DNA of 64,000 nucleotides, from positions 62,001 to 126,000 of the forward strand of contig NZ_JAHZSS010000008.1 of NCBI RefSeq assembly GCF_019457915.1, given 5' to 3'. Each line of letters opens with the position of its first letter. The stretch's first letter is position 1. Positions 27,889 to 37,254 of this stretch are shown here, piece by piece. The stretch is from Neiella holothuriorum (GTDB lineage: Bacteria > Pseudomonadota > Gammaproteobacteria > Enterobacterales > Neiellaceae). Position numbers and translations under genes: made by a program. The notes beneath the pieces were generated by a model. It did no database searches. It had not been told where the DNA came from and worked only from the letters and a program-made list of their open reading frames with translations.

Positions 27889-28619
27889 TGACTGGCGACT
27901 CCAAGCAAATTGTAAGTAATCAGGTTGGCGTTCACGAACACCTTAATCATAAGGTTGAACGCCATCTGCTGCATCCCTTTCAAAAGCCGATTGCAGCCCA
28001 TACCCAGCATGTTTTTGATGAATTGAATGACCATGTTAAGCAATGGCAAGGGCCCGTGATCTTAGATGCCTGTTGCGGGGTGGGCGAGAGCAGTCAGCAC
28101 TTGGCCGCTATGTTCCCTGACGCGTTGGTGGTTGGTATTGATAAATCAGCTTGCCGCATTTCTAAGGGGATCAAACAAGAAGCGAAAGGGCGCTACGTGT
28201 TGGCGCGCGCAGATTTAAATGATTTGTGGCGACTGATTTGGGCTGCGCAGTGGCCGGTGACGCGGCAGTACATTCTGTACCCCAACCCGTGGCCGAAGTC
28301 GGAGCACTTGGGGCGACGCTGGCATGGAGCAGGAGTTTTTCCATATATTCTGGCGACAGGCGGCATTTTAACGGTGCGCAGTAACTGGCCCATTTACGTG
28401 GCGGAGTTTGCGGAAGCGGTCACGCTGGCCGGATTACCAACCTCAAGTCGTCCTTTCCCACAGGCCGGAAACCAGCCTGAGCCGATAACACCATTTGAGC
28501 GTAAATATTGGTTGTCTGGTCACAGCAGCACTGAGTTAGAAATTGACTTAACTGACTATCACCCGCCAGCTTGGTTAGTTCAAACCAAACCTCAGCTGAA
28601 CAACTCGCCTTTATCTTAA
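27888..28619 (+). CDS. TrmB-like SAM-dependent methyltransferase
   Basis: 243-aa class I methyltransferase related to tRNA (guanine-N7)-methyltransferase. It has a SAM site ILDACCGVGESSQHLA (about 58-73) and the TrmB hallmark ILYPNPWPKSEHLGRR. The N-terminus (HKVERHLLHPFQKPI) differs from ordinary TrmB. It is translationally coupled to an ABC permease, an unusual place for TrmB. It could be a paralogue with another RNA target, or the genome's only TrmB; the window cannot tell. The DPWPK-type motif is changed to NPWPK. Confidence 0.8.
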   Translation: MTGDSKQIVSNQVGVHEHLNHKVERHLLHPFQKPIAAHTQHVFDELNDHVKQWQGPVILDACCGVGESSQHLAAMFPDALVVGIDKSACRISKGIKQEAKGRYVLARADLNDLWRLIWAAQWPVTRQYILYPNPWPKSEHLGRRWHGAGVFPYILATGGILTVRSNWPIYVAEFAEAVTLAGLPTSSRPFPQAGNQPEPITPFERKYWLSGHSSTELEIDLTDYHPPAWLVQTKPQLNNSPLS

Positions 28620-28722
28620 AAACTTCTTTAAACATTTTCACTTACGGCTAATCTTAGTAAACAGGTAAACAACAAAAAACGCACGAATGTTTAAGTGCCG
28701 ATTTGCAACAAAGGATAGCCCG

Positions 28723-29292
28723 ATGAAACTTATAACTTATTGTCGAGTCCTCATGGTGGGACTGCTTGGCCTTACCCTTACCGCGTGTGCTTCCACGCCG
28801 AAAGTTGAGTCAGACTACGCGGACAGTTTTAATTTTGCTCACTTGAAAAGCTACCACTTGGTTCCGATTAACAACAACACATATGCTGGCCAACCGGGTG
28901 CTAGCTTGACCGAGCAGCGCATTGAAGAGTCGATCAAAAATTACTTAAACCGTCGCGGCATGACGGAAGTGCCGGCTGAGGAAGCGGAAGTGTGGGTGTC
29001 GTATCATGTGGCCAGCCAAGACAAAACCCAGATCCGTAGCTACAACACCCGCTACAACTATCATGCTCGCTACCATCGCAGTGCTTGGGGTGCAGGTTGG
29101 GGCAACAATGTTGATGTTCGCCAATTCACCGAAGGTCAGCTTCTGATCGACTTAGTCGACCCGGCTAGTAATCATGTAGTTTGGCGCGGCATTGGCACAA
29201 AGCGCCTGAAAAAGTCGACCACCACAGAAGAGCGTGAAGAAACCATTAACCAATATGTAGACGCTATGTTTGCCGAAGTACCTGCTTGGTAA
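28723..29292 (+). CDS. DUF4136 lipoprotein
   Basis: 189-aa lipoprotein. The start at 28723 follows AAGGA and gives MKLITYCRVL..., with the lipobox LTAC and acylated Cys22 followed by AST. The rest fits DUF4136: the early SDYADSFNFAHLKSYHL, VWVSYHVASQ in the middle, and the late EGQLLIDLVDPASNHVVWRG. Function unknown. It is probably in the outer membrane (no Asp at +2). It is a single gene closed by a perfect terminator. Confidence 0.88.
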   Translation: MKLITYCRVLMVGLLGLTLTACASTPKVESDYADSFNFAHLKSYHLVPINNNTYAGQPGASLTEQRIEESIKNYLNRRGMTEVPAEEAEVWVSYHVASQDKTQIRSYNTRYNYHARYHRSAWGAGWGNNVDVRQFTEGQLLIDLVDPASNHVVWRGIGTKRLKKSTTTEEREETINQYVDAMFAEVPAW

Positions 29293-29311
29293 ACGGCGCG
29301 TTGCTCTAAAC

Positions 29312-29341
29312 AAAACGGCAACCCTAGGGTTGCCGTTTTTG
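29312..29341. terminator. Bidirectional terminator between DUF4136 gene and hemL
   Basis: A fully palindromic 28-mer (29312-29339) with stems AAAACGGCAACCCT and AGGGTTGCCGTTTT, running into further T. It serves both converging genes. Confidence 0.92.
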
Positions 29342-29360
29342 TTGGTACTAGCGGTATAGC

Positions 29361-30641
29361 TTACAGCGCTTTAAAAGCTTGAGCGGCCGCTGCAATGGTG
29401 TCGTCCAATTGCTGCTGGGTATGGGCAAAGGACACAAAACCGGCTTCATAGGCCGAAGGAGCTAAATAAACACCTTGCTCTAGCATTAAGTGGAAGAACT
29501 TTTTAAAACGTTCAATATCGCATTGAGTCGCTTGCGAGAAGCTCGTGACCTGTTCTGCTTCGGTAAAGAAGTAACCGAACATGCCGCCAACGGTGACGGT
29601 TGCCAACGCGATGCCGGCTTGCTGCGCTGCTTTAGCGAAGCCTGTCATTAAGTAGTTGGCCTTGTCGGCAATGCTCTGGTGTACTGCAGGATCTTGAATC
29701 AGCTCTAATGTGGCAAGACCCGCGGCCATGGCAACAGGATTGCCCGACAATGTGCCGGCCTGATAAACAGGGCCGGTCGGTGCAATGTGATCCATGATCT
29801 CGGCTTTACCGCCAAAAGCACCCACAGGCATGCCGCCACCGATGATTTTGCCCAACGTCGATAAGTCTGGGGTGACGTCATACAAAGCTTGTGCGCCGCC
29901 TAATGCAACACGGAAGCCGGTCATCACTTCATCAAAAATAAGCACCGCACCATATTTATCACAAACGGTTCGTAGCCCTTGCAAAAAGCCTTGCGCCGGT
30001 GGAATACAGTTCATATTACCTGCGACGGGCTCGACGATAATGGCCGCAATGTCATCACCGCATTCAGCAAACACAGCTTCCACTTCGGCCAGATTATTAA
30101 AGCTGACGGTTACCGTGTGTTTTGCCAGATCGGCCGGTACGCCCGGAGAAGTTGGCTCGCCCATGGTTAACATGCCAGAGCCCGCTTTTACGAGCAGGCT
30201 ATCTGAATGGCCGTGATAACAACCTTCAAATTTCAGCAGTTTGTTGCGACCGGTGTAACCACGCGCTAATCGAATCGCGCTCATGGTTGCTTCGGTGCCT
30301 GAGTTCACCATCCGGACTTTTTCCATTGACGGCATGATGCTGCGAATGGTTTCCGCCATGGTGACTTCGGCTGCTGTCGGCGCGCCGTAACTCAAACCTA
30401 GTTGCACCGCATCAATCACGGCTTCGCGAATCGCTGGATGATTGTGGCCCATGATCATAGGGCCCCAAGAGCCGACATAATCGATGTAACTTTTGCCATC
30501 AACATCAAACAACTGGGAGCCATCCGCACGTTCAATAAATACCGGAGTGCCGCCAACGCCATTAAACGCGCGTACCGGTGAATTCACGCCGCCAGGAATC
30601 GTTTGGCAGGCTTGTTGGTAAAGTTGTTGCGAGCGGCTCAT
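29361..30641 (-). CDS. hemL: Glutamate-1-semialdehyde 2,1-aminomutase
   Basis: PLP enzyme that makes 5-aminolevulinate from glutamate-1-semialdehyde, the first committed step to tetrapyrroles. 426 aa (E. coli: 426). The PLP lysine is K265 in [15 protein letters not shown]. Also visible are [15 protein letters not shown] (113-127) and [10 protein letters not shown] (235-244). Its product feeds heme and the siroheme needed by CysI. In E. coli hemL also neighbours clcA and erpA; here a sensory gene pair lies between hemL and the ClC gene. Confidence 0.98.
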   Translation of the reverse strand: MSRSQQLYQQACQTIPGGVNSPVRAFNGVGGTPVFIERADGSQLFDVDGKSYIDYVGSWGPMIMGHNHPAIREAVIDAVQLGLSYGAPTAAEVTMAETIRSIMPSMEKVRMVNSGTEATMSAIRLARGYTGRNKLLKFEGCYHGHSDSLLVKAGSGMLTMGEPTSPGVPADLAKHTVTVSFNNLAEVEAVFAECGDDIAAIIVEPVAGNMNCIPPAQGFLQGLRTVCDKYGAVLIFDEVMTGFRVALGGAQALYDVTPDLSTLGKIIGGGMPVGAFGGKAEIMDHIAPTGPVYQAGTLSGNPVAMAAGLATLELIQDPAVHQSIADKANYLMTGFAKAAQQAGIALATVTVGGMFGYFFTEAEQVTSFSQATQCDIERFKKFFHLMLEQGVYLAPSAYEAGFVSFAHTQQQLDDTIAAAAQAFKAL

Positions 30642-30900
30642 GAGAAGATCTCCACGGATAATTAGACGAGCTGAGAGGCGCTACACTATAACAAAGCTGC
30701 GATAAATATCATGCTGGAAATTGCTGACGAGCAACCTATTGTTAGCGACAACTAAAGCAACGATTTCTAAACTACACTGGTAGTTGGATAAATTGGCTAG
30801 CTGTGACATTACTGCATAGTAAAAAAATACGAGTATCAATATGATAAGTCCATGTTGATGTTGTCCTCGGAGCGATTTAAAGGATTAAATGACATAACCA

Positions 30901-31896
30901 ATGGTTGGACTAAAACTCAGCAAGAAAAACTGTCTTTTATACTGGTGTGGGCTTTGTGCGCTGCTGCTAGTCGGCTGTAGTGAGCCCACTAAAGAATTAT
31001 CGGAAGAATCAGAGGCCGCGCCAGCGCAACCGGCTCGACTGGCCTTGGTCGTCAAATACCTTGGCAATCCTTTTTTTGATGAGGTCGCTCGCGGTGCCAC
31101 ACAAGCCGCCAAGGAGCTTGGCGTCGATCTCTCGGTTTATTCAACCGCAGGTGCCAGCGGCGCACAACAGATCCAAACGCTGAAAAAGCTCAAGTATGAG
31201 GGCATTGACGGCATTATTTTAATGCCGGTGAACTCTGAGCAGCTGATCCCTGCGGTGGTTGAAGTGATGATGGCCGGCATTCCACTGATGACCATAGACA
31301 CGCCGCTAGCGAGTACCGAATTTACTGAAAATGGCCTAAAAGCGCCGCCTTTGATTACCGTCGACAATGGTCAAGCCGCTTATGATGTTGCCCGATTTGT
31401 ACTTGAACAAATGACCACTCCAGCGCAAGTGCTAGTGCTAACCGGGCCGCGCCAAGCCATTAATATTCGTGAACGCTACTTTGGGTTTGTGAGAGCAGTA
31501 CAAGATGCGCCGAATGCGCAATTGGCTGCTGAAATGAAAACCCAATGGACGATTCTGGATGGCTATCAAGTATCGCGGCAACAGTTTCAACATGATCCCA
31601 CTATCAATGTGGTGCTGGCTGCCAATGATTTGCTTGCACTTGGCGCCGCAAAGGCAGCTGCTGAGTTAAACCGAAAGGTTTCGATTGCCGGCTATGACAA
31701 CTTAGCCGAAGCCCGAGAAGCCATTGCTCTTGGACAACTCACGGCGACCATTGACCAAAGTGCGTTTGCGCAAGGCTACCAAGGCGTCGTCAGCACCTTG
31801 AAATTAATGGAACAACAGCCTGTTGATGACAATGTGTTATTACCTGTATCCATCGTGAGCAAAGAGACGTTAGATGCTTTCACGCCTACTCGCTAA
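30901..31896 (+). CDS. Periplasmic sugar-binding-like lipoprotein (PBP type 1)
   Basis: 331-aa substrate-binding protein of the ribose/galactose-binding fold. Lipobox LLLVGC with Cys26, a short acidic linker, then ARLALVVKYLGNPFFDEVARGA, which is typical of the family, followed by YEGIDGIILMPVNSEQLIPAV, MAGIPLMTIDTPL, and NVVLAANDLLALGAAKAA. No ABC transporter gene is nearby. Instead its last 23 nt overlap a membrane GGDEF-EAL gene, so it probably acts as a ligand sensor presented to that protein. The start is the first in-frame ATG after a stop; the ribosome site AAGGA lies rather far upstream (about 15 nt). Confidence 0.87.
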   Translation: MVGLKLSKKNCLLYWCGLCALLLVGCSEPTKELSEESEAAPAQPARLALVVKYLGNPFFDEVARGATQAAKELGVDLSVYSTAGASGAQQIQTLKKLKYEGIDGIILMPVNSEQLIPAVVEVMMAGIPLMTIDTPLASTEFTENGLKAPPLITVDNGQAAYDVARFVLEQMTTPAQVLVLTGPRQAINIRERYFGFVRAVQDAPNAQLAAEMKTQWTILDGYQVSRQQFQHDPTINVVLAANDLLALGAAKAAAELNRKVSIAGYDNLAEAREAIALGQLTATIDQSAFAQGYQGVVSTLKLMEQQPVDDNVLLPVSIVSKETLDAFTPTR

Positions 31897-34711
31897 CACC
31901 AAAATTAGCCACAAGCTGCTGCTAGCCCTTTTTTTTATCGGCTTAGTTCCCCCCAGTAGTGCTGTTTGGTTGTCATACAAAGTGGCGAAACATGCGTTAA
32001 TTGAGCAAGCCAACACCAACGCCGAAACACAAGTAAAGCAATTTGCCAAGCAAGCCAATTTACAGTTAGCGCATACCGAACAAGTGCTAAGCCGTATTTT
32101 AGGCATTGATGAAGTGCATCAGTTTTTTGCCATGTCGGATGACTCTTTCGATACCTATCAGCGACTGGCTATTCGGGCGCAAATTCCTCAAATCCTCAAT
32201 AACTTCACCTATATTCCAGGGCTCAATGACATTAACTTGATGCGTGAAGATGGGGTGTTGTTGCATTTCGGCAGCCATGCCAAGTTAGGTACTGTTCCTC
32301 CGCAAATACGCAATGCGTTGCTCGCCAGCGCAAGAGTTAGGCCGGGCGAAGCGAGCTGGATAGGTGGGCAGTCTTATTCTTTTTCTGGCAGTGAGGCGCT
32401 TTCGGAAAGTTCGATGGCAGTGATCATGCCTTTCGAACAATACAATGCAAAAAGCTTAAAAAATGAAGTACGTGGCATCATTTTACTCAACATTAATGCT
32501 CCGCTGTTTTTCGATTTTTTTAGTCAGGTACCGGTTGATATTGCGATTGCCGATCAGCGCATGCAGTTTGTCTTTCACCACAAGACCCCATTGATTGGTA
32601 AATCGCTCGAACCACCTCTTCAGCAGCTCATCGCACAACAACAGTCAGGCACAATTGAGCAACACAATGAGCGCCTCATGGTCGAGCAAATAGCCATTAA
32701 TGGTGACCGGTGGCGATTACTGTTGTTTCAATCCGAGCAAGCATTATTAGCGTCCATTGAGCGGATCTTTTGGTTGTATTTATGTGCTGCCGTTGCGGGC
32801 TTAGCGATCATTATTTGCGCTGTGCGTTACTTCGAACGCTATTTAGTGGCGCCGCTGACTCAAGTGACCGAAGGGCTACGCCAACTCCACCGAGAGAATT
32901 TTACCGATACCAAGCCACTGCAGGTGAAAAGTAGAGACGAAATTGGTGTTCTAATTCAGTGGTTTAATCGTTACTTGCAAGAAGTTCAGCAACGTTTGAT
33001 GATGGAAAAATCACTGCGCGCCAGCGAGTCGCGTTATGCATTGGCTACCGCAGCCTCGAATGATGCCTTGTTTGAGTGGGATTTTGATACCGATGAGATT
33101 TACTACTCGGCACGTTGCGCCAAGCTATTTGGGATTGCCTCGCAATTGGCAAACAAAAGCCATTGGCTCGACAATATTAGCCCCACGGATCGTGCTTCAA
33201 TTGAGCAGGCTATCGAACAGCACTTAGCGGGGCATACCCAGGTGTTGAATATCGAATATGGCTTTGTCGATCCGGAAGGTCGACCTCGCCGTTTGCACAC
33301 CCGAGCGTTGGCTGAGTTTGATCAACACAGTCAGGCTGTTCGGTTGGCCGGCAGTCATACCGATATCACCTTGAGCCATCAACAAGAAGCGCAGCTGCAA
33401 TATGATGCCAGCCACGATTATTTAACGGGCCTTTTCAATCGGCAGTGGCTATTTCAGCAAATGAACGAGCTGTTGAGCAATAAAAAAACGGGCGCATGCC
33501 AACCCTTTGCTATCGCTTTGTTCGATCTCGACAGTTTCAAAGTGATTAATGACAGCTTGGGCCATAGCTTGGGTGATCGACTGCTACAAGCGGTTGCCGA
33601 GCGGTTGAGCACTGAGCTGGGTGAGCACGCGCAACTTGCTCGTTTAGGCGGCGATGAATTTGTCATGCTGATTGAGCTGGGCAATAACCTGCCCGAACGA
33701 GTCCAGCACATTGTGAAACAGCTGCTTGAGTCGGTTGCTGAGCCGTTCAATATTCGCATGAACAAGGTGCAAACTACGGCCAGCGCAGGCATCGTTTTTA
33801 GCACGTCGTGTGATGAGTCTTGTAGCCAATCGCCGGAAGATATATTGCGCGATGCAGACATCGCTTTGTATCAAGCCAAAGATGCAGGTAAAAACTGCTT
33901 GGTGGTTTTTGAAGCGCAGATGCGCCAGCAGTTGCTCGAGAGCATTGAATTGGAAAACCAATTAGCTCAGGCCATCGCAAATGATCAATTGACGCTGCAT
34001 TACCAGCCCATCTATGAGTTGAGTGGTAAACGCGTGATTGGTTGTGAAGCGCTAGTGCGCTGGATCCACCCTAAATTAGGTTTTATTAGCCCGGCTGACT
34101 TTATACCCATCGCCGAGAAGTCATCGTTGATCCTCGAGTTGGGTCAATGGGTTTATCAAACGGCCTGTCAGCAACTACAGAGGTGGGACTTAGACGCGCA
34201 GCTACCAAATCTAAATATGTCGATTAACATGTCGCCGAAGCAATTTGATGACGAGTCGTTTTTTACCATGGTGCCGCAATTACTGCGGCGGTTATCACTC
34301 GATCCGGCACGTATTTCTTTAGAGCTCACTGAAACTGCGATTCTTGAACATACCGAGCGCAACCAAAAGCTCCTTGCCACGATTAAGCAATCGGGCATGC
34401 GGATTTATCTCGATGATTTTGGTACCGGCTATTCGTCTATTGCCCATTTGGCCACCACCCCAATTGATGCCATTAAAATCGACAAAACCTTTGTTGATAA
34501 AGCCTGTATTTATGAACGGGACAATCGACTGTTAGTGTCTATTCTGGCCATGGCAAAGCATTTGGAATTGGACGTGGTCGCAGAAGGTATTGAAACGCCC
34601 GATCAGCTTAATCTGCTCATTAGCAATGGTTGTGCCCTTGGCCAAGGTTATTTACTTGCCAGACCCATGCCGGCGGATGAATTTGCCGATTTAGTGCGAA
34701 GCCAAGGGTAG
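31874..34711 (+). CDS. Membrane GGDEF-EAL c-di-GMP protein with PAS domain
   Basis: 945-aa signalling protein. A membrane segment at about residues 14-34 (LLLALFFIGLVPPSSAVWLS), a large periplasmic sensor region (about 35-290), a second membrane segment (IFWLYLCAAVAGLAIIICAV), HAMP, a PAS domain (YALATAASNDALFEWDFDTD), then GGDEF intact at 592-596 (RLGGDEF) and EAL intact at 725-727 (CEALVRW), with LDDFGTGYSSI later. The usual RxxD inhibitory site before GGDEF is missing. Both activities are possible on paper; which dominates is unknown. Its start lies inside the binding-protein gene, which argues for joint function, as in the known pairing of binding protein NspS with the GGDEF-EAL protein MbaA in Vibrio. 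Confidence 0.93.
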   Translation: MLSRLLANTKISHKLLLALFFIGLVPPSSAVWLSYKVAKHALIEQANTNAETQVKQFAKQANLQLAHTEQVLSRILGIDEVHQFFAMSDDSFDTYQRLAIRAQIPQILNNFTYIPGLNDINLMREDGVLLHFGSHAKLGTVPPQIRNALLASARVRPGEASWIGGQSYSFSGSEALSESSMAVIMPFEQYNAKSLKNEVRGIILLNINAPLFFDFFSQVPVDIAIADQRMQFVFHHKTPLIGKSLEPPLQQLIAQQQSGTIEQHNERLMVEQIAINGDRWRLLLFQSEQALLASIERIFWLYLCAAVAGLAIIICAVRYFERYLVAPLTQVTEGLRQLHRENFTDTKPLQVKSRDEIGVLIQWFNRYLQEVQQRLMMEKSLRASESRYALATAASNDALFEWDFDTDEIYYSARCAKLFGIASQLANKSHWLDNISPTDRASIEQAIEQHLAGHTQVLNIEYGFVDPEGRPRRLHTRALAEFDQHSQAVRLAGSHTDITLSHQQEAQLQYDASHDYLTGLFNRQWLFQQMNELLSNKKTGACQPFAIALFDLDSFKVINDSLGHSLGDRLLQAVAERLSTELGEHAQLARLGGDEFVMLIELGNNLPERVQHIVKQLLESVAEPFNIRMNKVQTTASAGIVFSTSCDESCSQSPEDILRDADIALYQAKDAGKNCLVVFEAQMRQQLLESIELENQLAQAIANDQLTLHYQPIYELSGKRVIGCEALVRWIHPKLGFISPADFIPIAEKSSLILELGQWVYQTACQQLQRWDLDAQLPNLNMSINMSPKQFDDESFFTMVPQLLRRLSLDPARISLELTETAILEHTERNQKLLATIKQSGMRIYLDDFGTGYSSIAHLATTPIDAIKIDKTFVDKACIYERDNRLLVSILAMAKHLELDVVAEGIETPDQLNLLISNGCALGQGYLLARPMPADEFADLVRSQG

Positions 34712-34735
34712 TTCGGCGCAAGTTCTATAAACGGT

Positions 34736-36367
34736 TTAGGCCACTTCTTTGTGCATGTAAACTGCCAACAATTGCCAGGTGATAATCCCCAATAATTGTT
34801 CGCGGCTGTCGCCATAGATATAGACGGCACCTTTGCGCGCGCGGCGTAAACGCTGGTAGGCAATGGCAAGAGAAGATTGCTGATCGATACCTTCCATGCG
34901 TAACCTTTCTCCGCTATCGGGATCGATATAAAACAAGCGATCGTGAGCCTCGCCTTTCTCTTTGGCGAGCACATGCCCCTTCACCCCAGTAAGATCATCA
35001 ATGTCGGTTAACCACTGGAAGTTGGTCTCCATCATCGCGAGCGCACCGGTTTTTTGTAGGTTCAATACAATTGGTGATTGCTCGTAGCTCATGCCCTGCA
35101 TTTGCATTTGCTGCACGAACATTGATGGTTTGTTGAAGATTTGCCCCACCATTAATTGCGCCGGGATCATCACCAGCATGGCAGGCACAATTACATCGGG
35201 GCTATTGGTCAGCTCCATGATGGCAACCATTGCAGCCATTGGCGCATGCAGTGATGCGGCCATCATGCTGCCCATACCAATGATAATAAACAGTGGCGTG
35301 AGCGCCGGATCCCATTGCCAATATGGGCTTAGCAGCGCCAAAAAGCAGCCAGTAGCAAGCGCTCCCATGGCATACAATGGGCCGATAATTCCCCCAGGGA
35401 TCCCCAATCCGAGAGCGACCGAGCACGCCACCAGTTTGCCGATGAATAGCGCTGCAATCAGTTCTAACGTGAGGCTGCCGTCGAGTTGTCGCATTACCGC
35501 TTCGGTTTCGGTCATGGTCAATTCAGGCACTAACAAGGCAATCACGCCAGTGACACCGCCAGCGAGCAGTAAACGGGCGGTTAGTGATAAATGGTAACTA
35601 ACCTGAGTCACTCGGCTGAGCACGGCCGCAAACAATACCGATAACAAGCCTAACACCACGCCAAGCATCACAAGGCTACCGGCCATTTGCCAACCAATCG
35701 CAGGCAATTGCTCCAATGCCACATCAAATTCGTGGCTCAAATTTAGGTGGTGGTGAGCAATGGCGCCACAGGCGGCGGCCAGTAAGACTGGCAACACCAT
35801 GTGCATCTTGTATTCTTTTAGTACCACTTCCATTACAAAAACAACGGCGCCTAACGGCGTGTTAAACGTGGCAGCAATACCAGCAGCTATGCCGCTGGCA
35901 GAGAGTACTCGGGTGGCGTTATTTGGCAATTTTAGCCACCAACCCACTAAACCACTGCCGGCTGCGCCCAAGTGAACTGCCGGACCTTCACGCCCCACCA
36001 CAAAGCCACTGGCCAGCGCGATGCTCGCACCAATAAACTGGTTAATGGTGTTTTTCAGTGGCATGGAGCCGTTGTGGGTACGGATTCTATAAATTACAAA
36101 AGGGATGCCGAGGCGGTAATATTGCAACCCTAATGAAATGGCAATGAGCAGGATAATGGCGGCGCCAACGAGCGGCATTGCATGCTCAAGCACCGGCAGC
36201 TGAATGATAAGCTGATCGAATACCTCCTTCAGAAAGCGAATAAAGCTAATGAAGGAGACAATTAGAATCGATGCGCCAAGGCCGCCGATTAGCCCGAGCA
36301 GGGTTAATTGCCAGCTAGCTCTGGGCGTTGCAAGGCGTTGCCGAAGTGAGTGCAGCAGAGCATTCAT
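34736..36367 (-). CDS. ClC-family chloride channel or transporter
   Basis: 543-aa integral membrane protein from the ATG at 36367 (MNALLHSLRQRL); a longer frame to 36469 would run into the divergent gene. Family motifs are GREGP at 125-129, with E127 at the gating-glutamate position, GIPGGIIGPLYAMGA and MMAASLHAPMAAM. The first selectivity motif GSGIP is replaced by NGSMP. A cytoplasmic C-terminal tail of roughly 120 residues may be a degenerate CBS region. It is convergent with the GGDEF-EAL gene. In E. coli clcA lies between hemL and erpA, and this gene has the same relative place. Confidence 0.92.
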   Translation of the reverse strand: MNALLHSLRQRLATPRASWQLTLLGLIGGLGASILIVSFISFIRFLKEVFDQLIIQLPVLEHAMPLVGAAIILLIAISLGLQYYRLGIPFVIYRIRTHNGSMPLKNTINQFIGASIALASGFVVGREGPAVHLGAAGSGLVGWWLKLPNNATRVLSASGIAAGIAATFNTPLGAVVFVMEVVLKEYKMHMVLPVLLAAACGAIAHHHLNLSHEFDVALEQLPAIGWQMAGSLVMLGVVLGLLSVLFAAVLSRVTQVSYHLSLTARLLLAGGVTGVIALLVPELTMTETEAVMRQLDGSLTLELIAALFIGKLVACSVALGLGIPGGIIGPLYAMGALATGCFLALLSPYWQWDPALTPLFIIIGMGSMMAASLHAPMAAMVAIMELTNSPDVIVPAMLVMIPAQLMVGQIFNKPSMFVQQMQMQGMSYEQSPIVLNLQKTGALAMMETNFQWLTDIDDLTGVKGHVLAKEKGEAHDRLFYIDPDSGERLRMEGIDQQSSLAIAYQRLRRARKGAVYIYGDSREQLLGIITWQLLAVYMHKEVA

Positions 36368-36416
36368 TCTGATTTCAGCTATAAACTCGAAAGGCAATTG
36401 AATATGATGACATTCT

Positions 36417-37154
36417 ATGTGGATTTTTAAGCAGTTACACCTGTTGATTAACAGAATATTTGCCTTCAAGCCACTTCACTCCAAGCGTTTCGCCGTGGTT
36501 GTGATAGCGGTCGCTTTGGTATTGATAGGCTTTGTTGTGGGCCGATTTTACTATGGTCATCATCAAGCCTGGCGTGTGGATGCCGAACAGCGCGCCGATT
36601 TGGCCGAGTTACGCTTGCAAGAAAGCCTTAAAGCAACGGCCAGTAAAGATATCTCTTTGCGCATGACTAATGCTGAACTGACCTGGTTGCAGCAAGAAAA
36701 TAAAAAGCTGCAGGATGAAAAGCTGGCGTTGGTTGACGAGCTGAATTTGTATCGCAAAGTATTCCGCGATGGCGGCTCTAATGACGCCATGACGATTGAT
36801 TCCGTTGAGTTGCTAAAAACCAATGCGCATCAAGTGTACCGTTTTCGCATCATCCTTATTCAGCTGGGGCGGTTTGACAACATGGTGCGCGGGGAGCTGG
36901 CTTTGTCATTGATGGGGATCCGCTCGGGGCAACCTGTGCAACTCGACACTTGGGCCTTGCTCTCCGCCGCCGATAAGGCAAGTTTGCAATTCAATTTCCG
37001 CTACTTGCAAACCATCGAAGGGATCTTACAAGTCCCAGAAGGAGTCATGCCTGAGCAGCTTGAATTACAAGCCAAGTTGAAAGGGATGCCAAAAAATAAA
37101 GCGGTAATTAATGCGAGCTACGAATGGCGAGACATTGTACAGCCCGCCCTTTGA
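36417..37154 (+). CDS. DUF6776 family membrane-anchored coiled-coil protein
   Basis: 245-aa protein with one membrane segment (about 25-44, FAVVVIAVALVLIGFVVG), a coiled coil (about 60-110, with heptads in NAELTWLQQENKKLQDEKLA) and a C-terminal beta-rich domain ending YEWRDIVQPAL. It matches what I recall of DUF6776, which is found next to erpA or ClC genes in gammaproteobacteria. Function unknown. It is divergent from the ClC gene by about 50 nt and 100 nt upstream of erpA. Confidence 0.8.
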   Translation: MWIFKQLHLLINRIFAFKPLHSKRFAVVVIAVALVLIGFVVGRFYYGHHQAWRVDAEQRADLAELRLQESLKATASKDISLRMTNAELTWLQQENKKLQDEKLALVDELNLYRKVFRDGGSNDAMTIDSVELLKTNAHQVYRFRIILIQLGRFDNMVRGELALSLMGIRSGQPVQLDTWALLSAADKASLQFNFRYLQTIEGILQVPEGVMPEQLELQAKLKGMPKNKAVINASYEWRDIVQPAL

Positions 37155-37193
37155 ATGGTATCTATTAGTTTCGAGTGTGACGTAACGCAGATA

Positions 37194-37226
37194 ATACTTG
37201 AATGAAATAGTCAGGTATTAGATAAT
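37194..37226 (+). promoter_or_regulatory. IscR type 1 site overlapping the erpA promoter
   Basis: The 25-nt segment 37194-37218 has the halves ATACTTGA and GTCAGGTAT around an A/T centre. It fits the E. coli IscR type 1 consensus at 24 of 25 positions by my count. It overlaps a good sigma-70 promoter: TTGAAT at 37198-37203, 17 nt, then GATAAT at 37221-37226. IscR carrying a cluster would be expected to repress erpA from here. Confidence 0.78.
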
Positions 37227-37254
37227 CGCGCGGTAATTAACGAACGAGGTCTCT

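Noticed and set aside
36368-36469. N-terminal extension of the ClC protein to 36469
   Set aside because: It would overlap the divergent DUF6776 start, and the internal start gives a normal ClC N-terminus.
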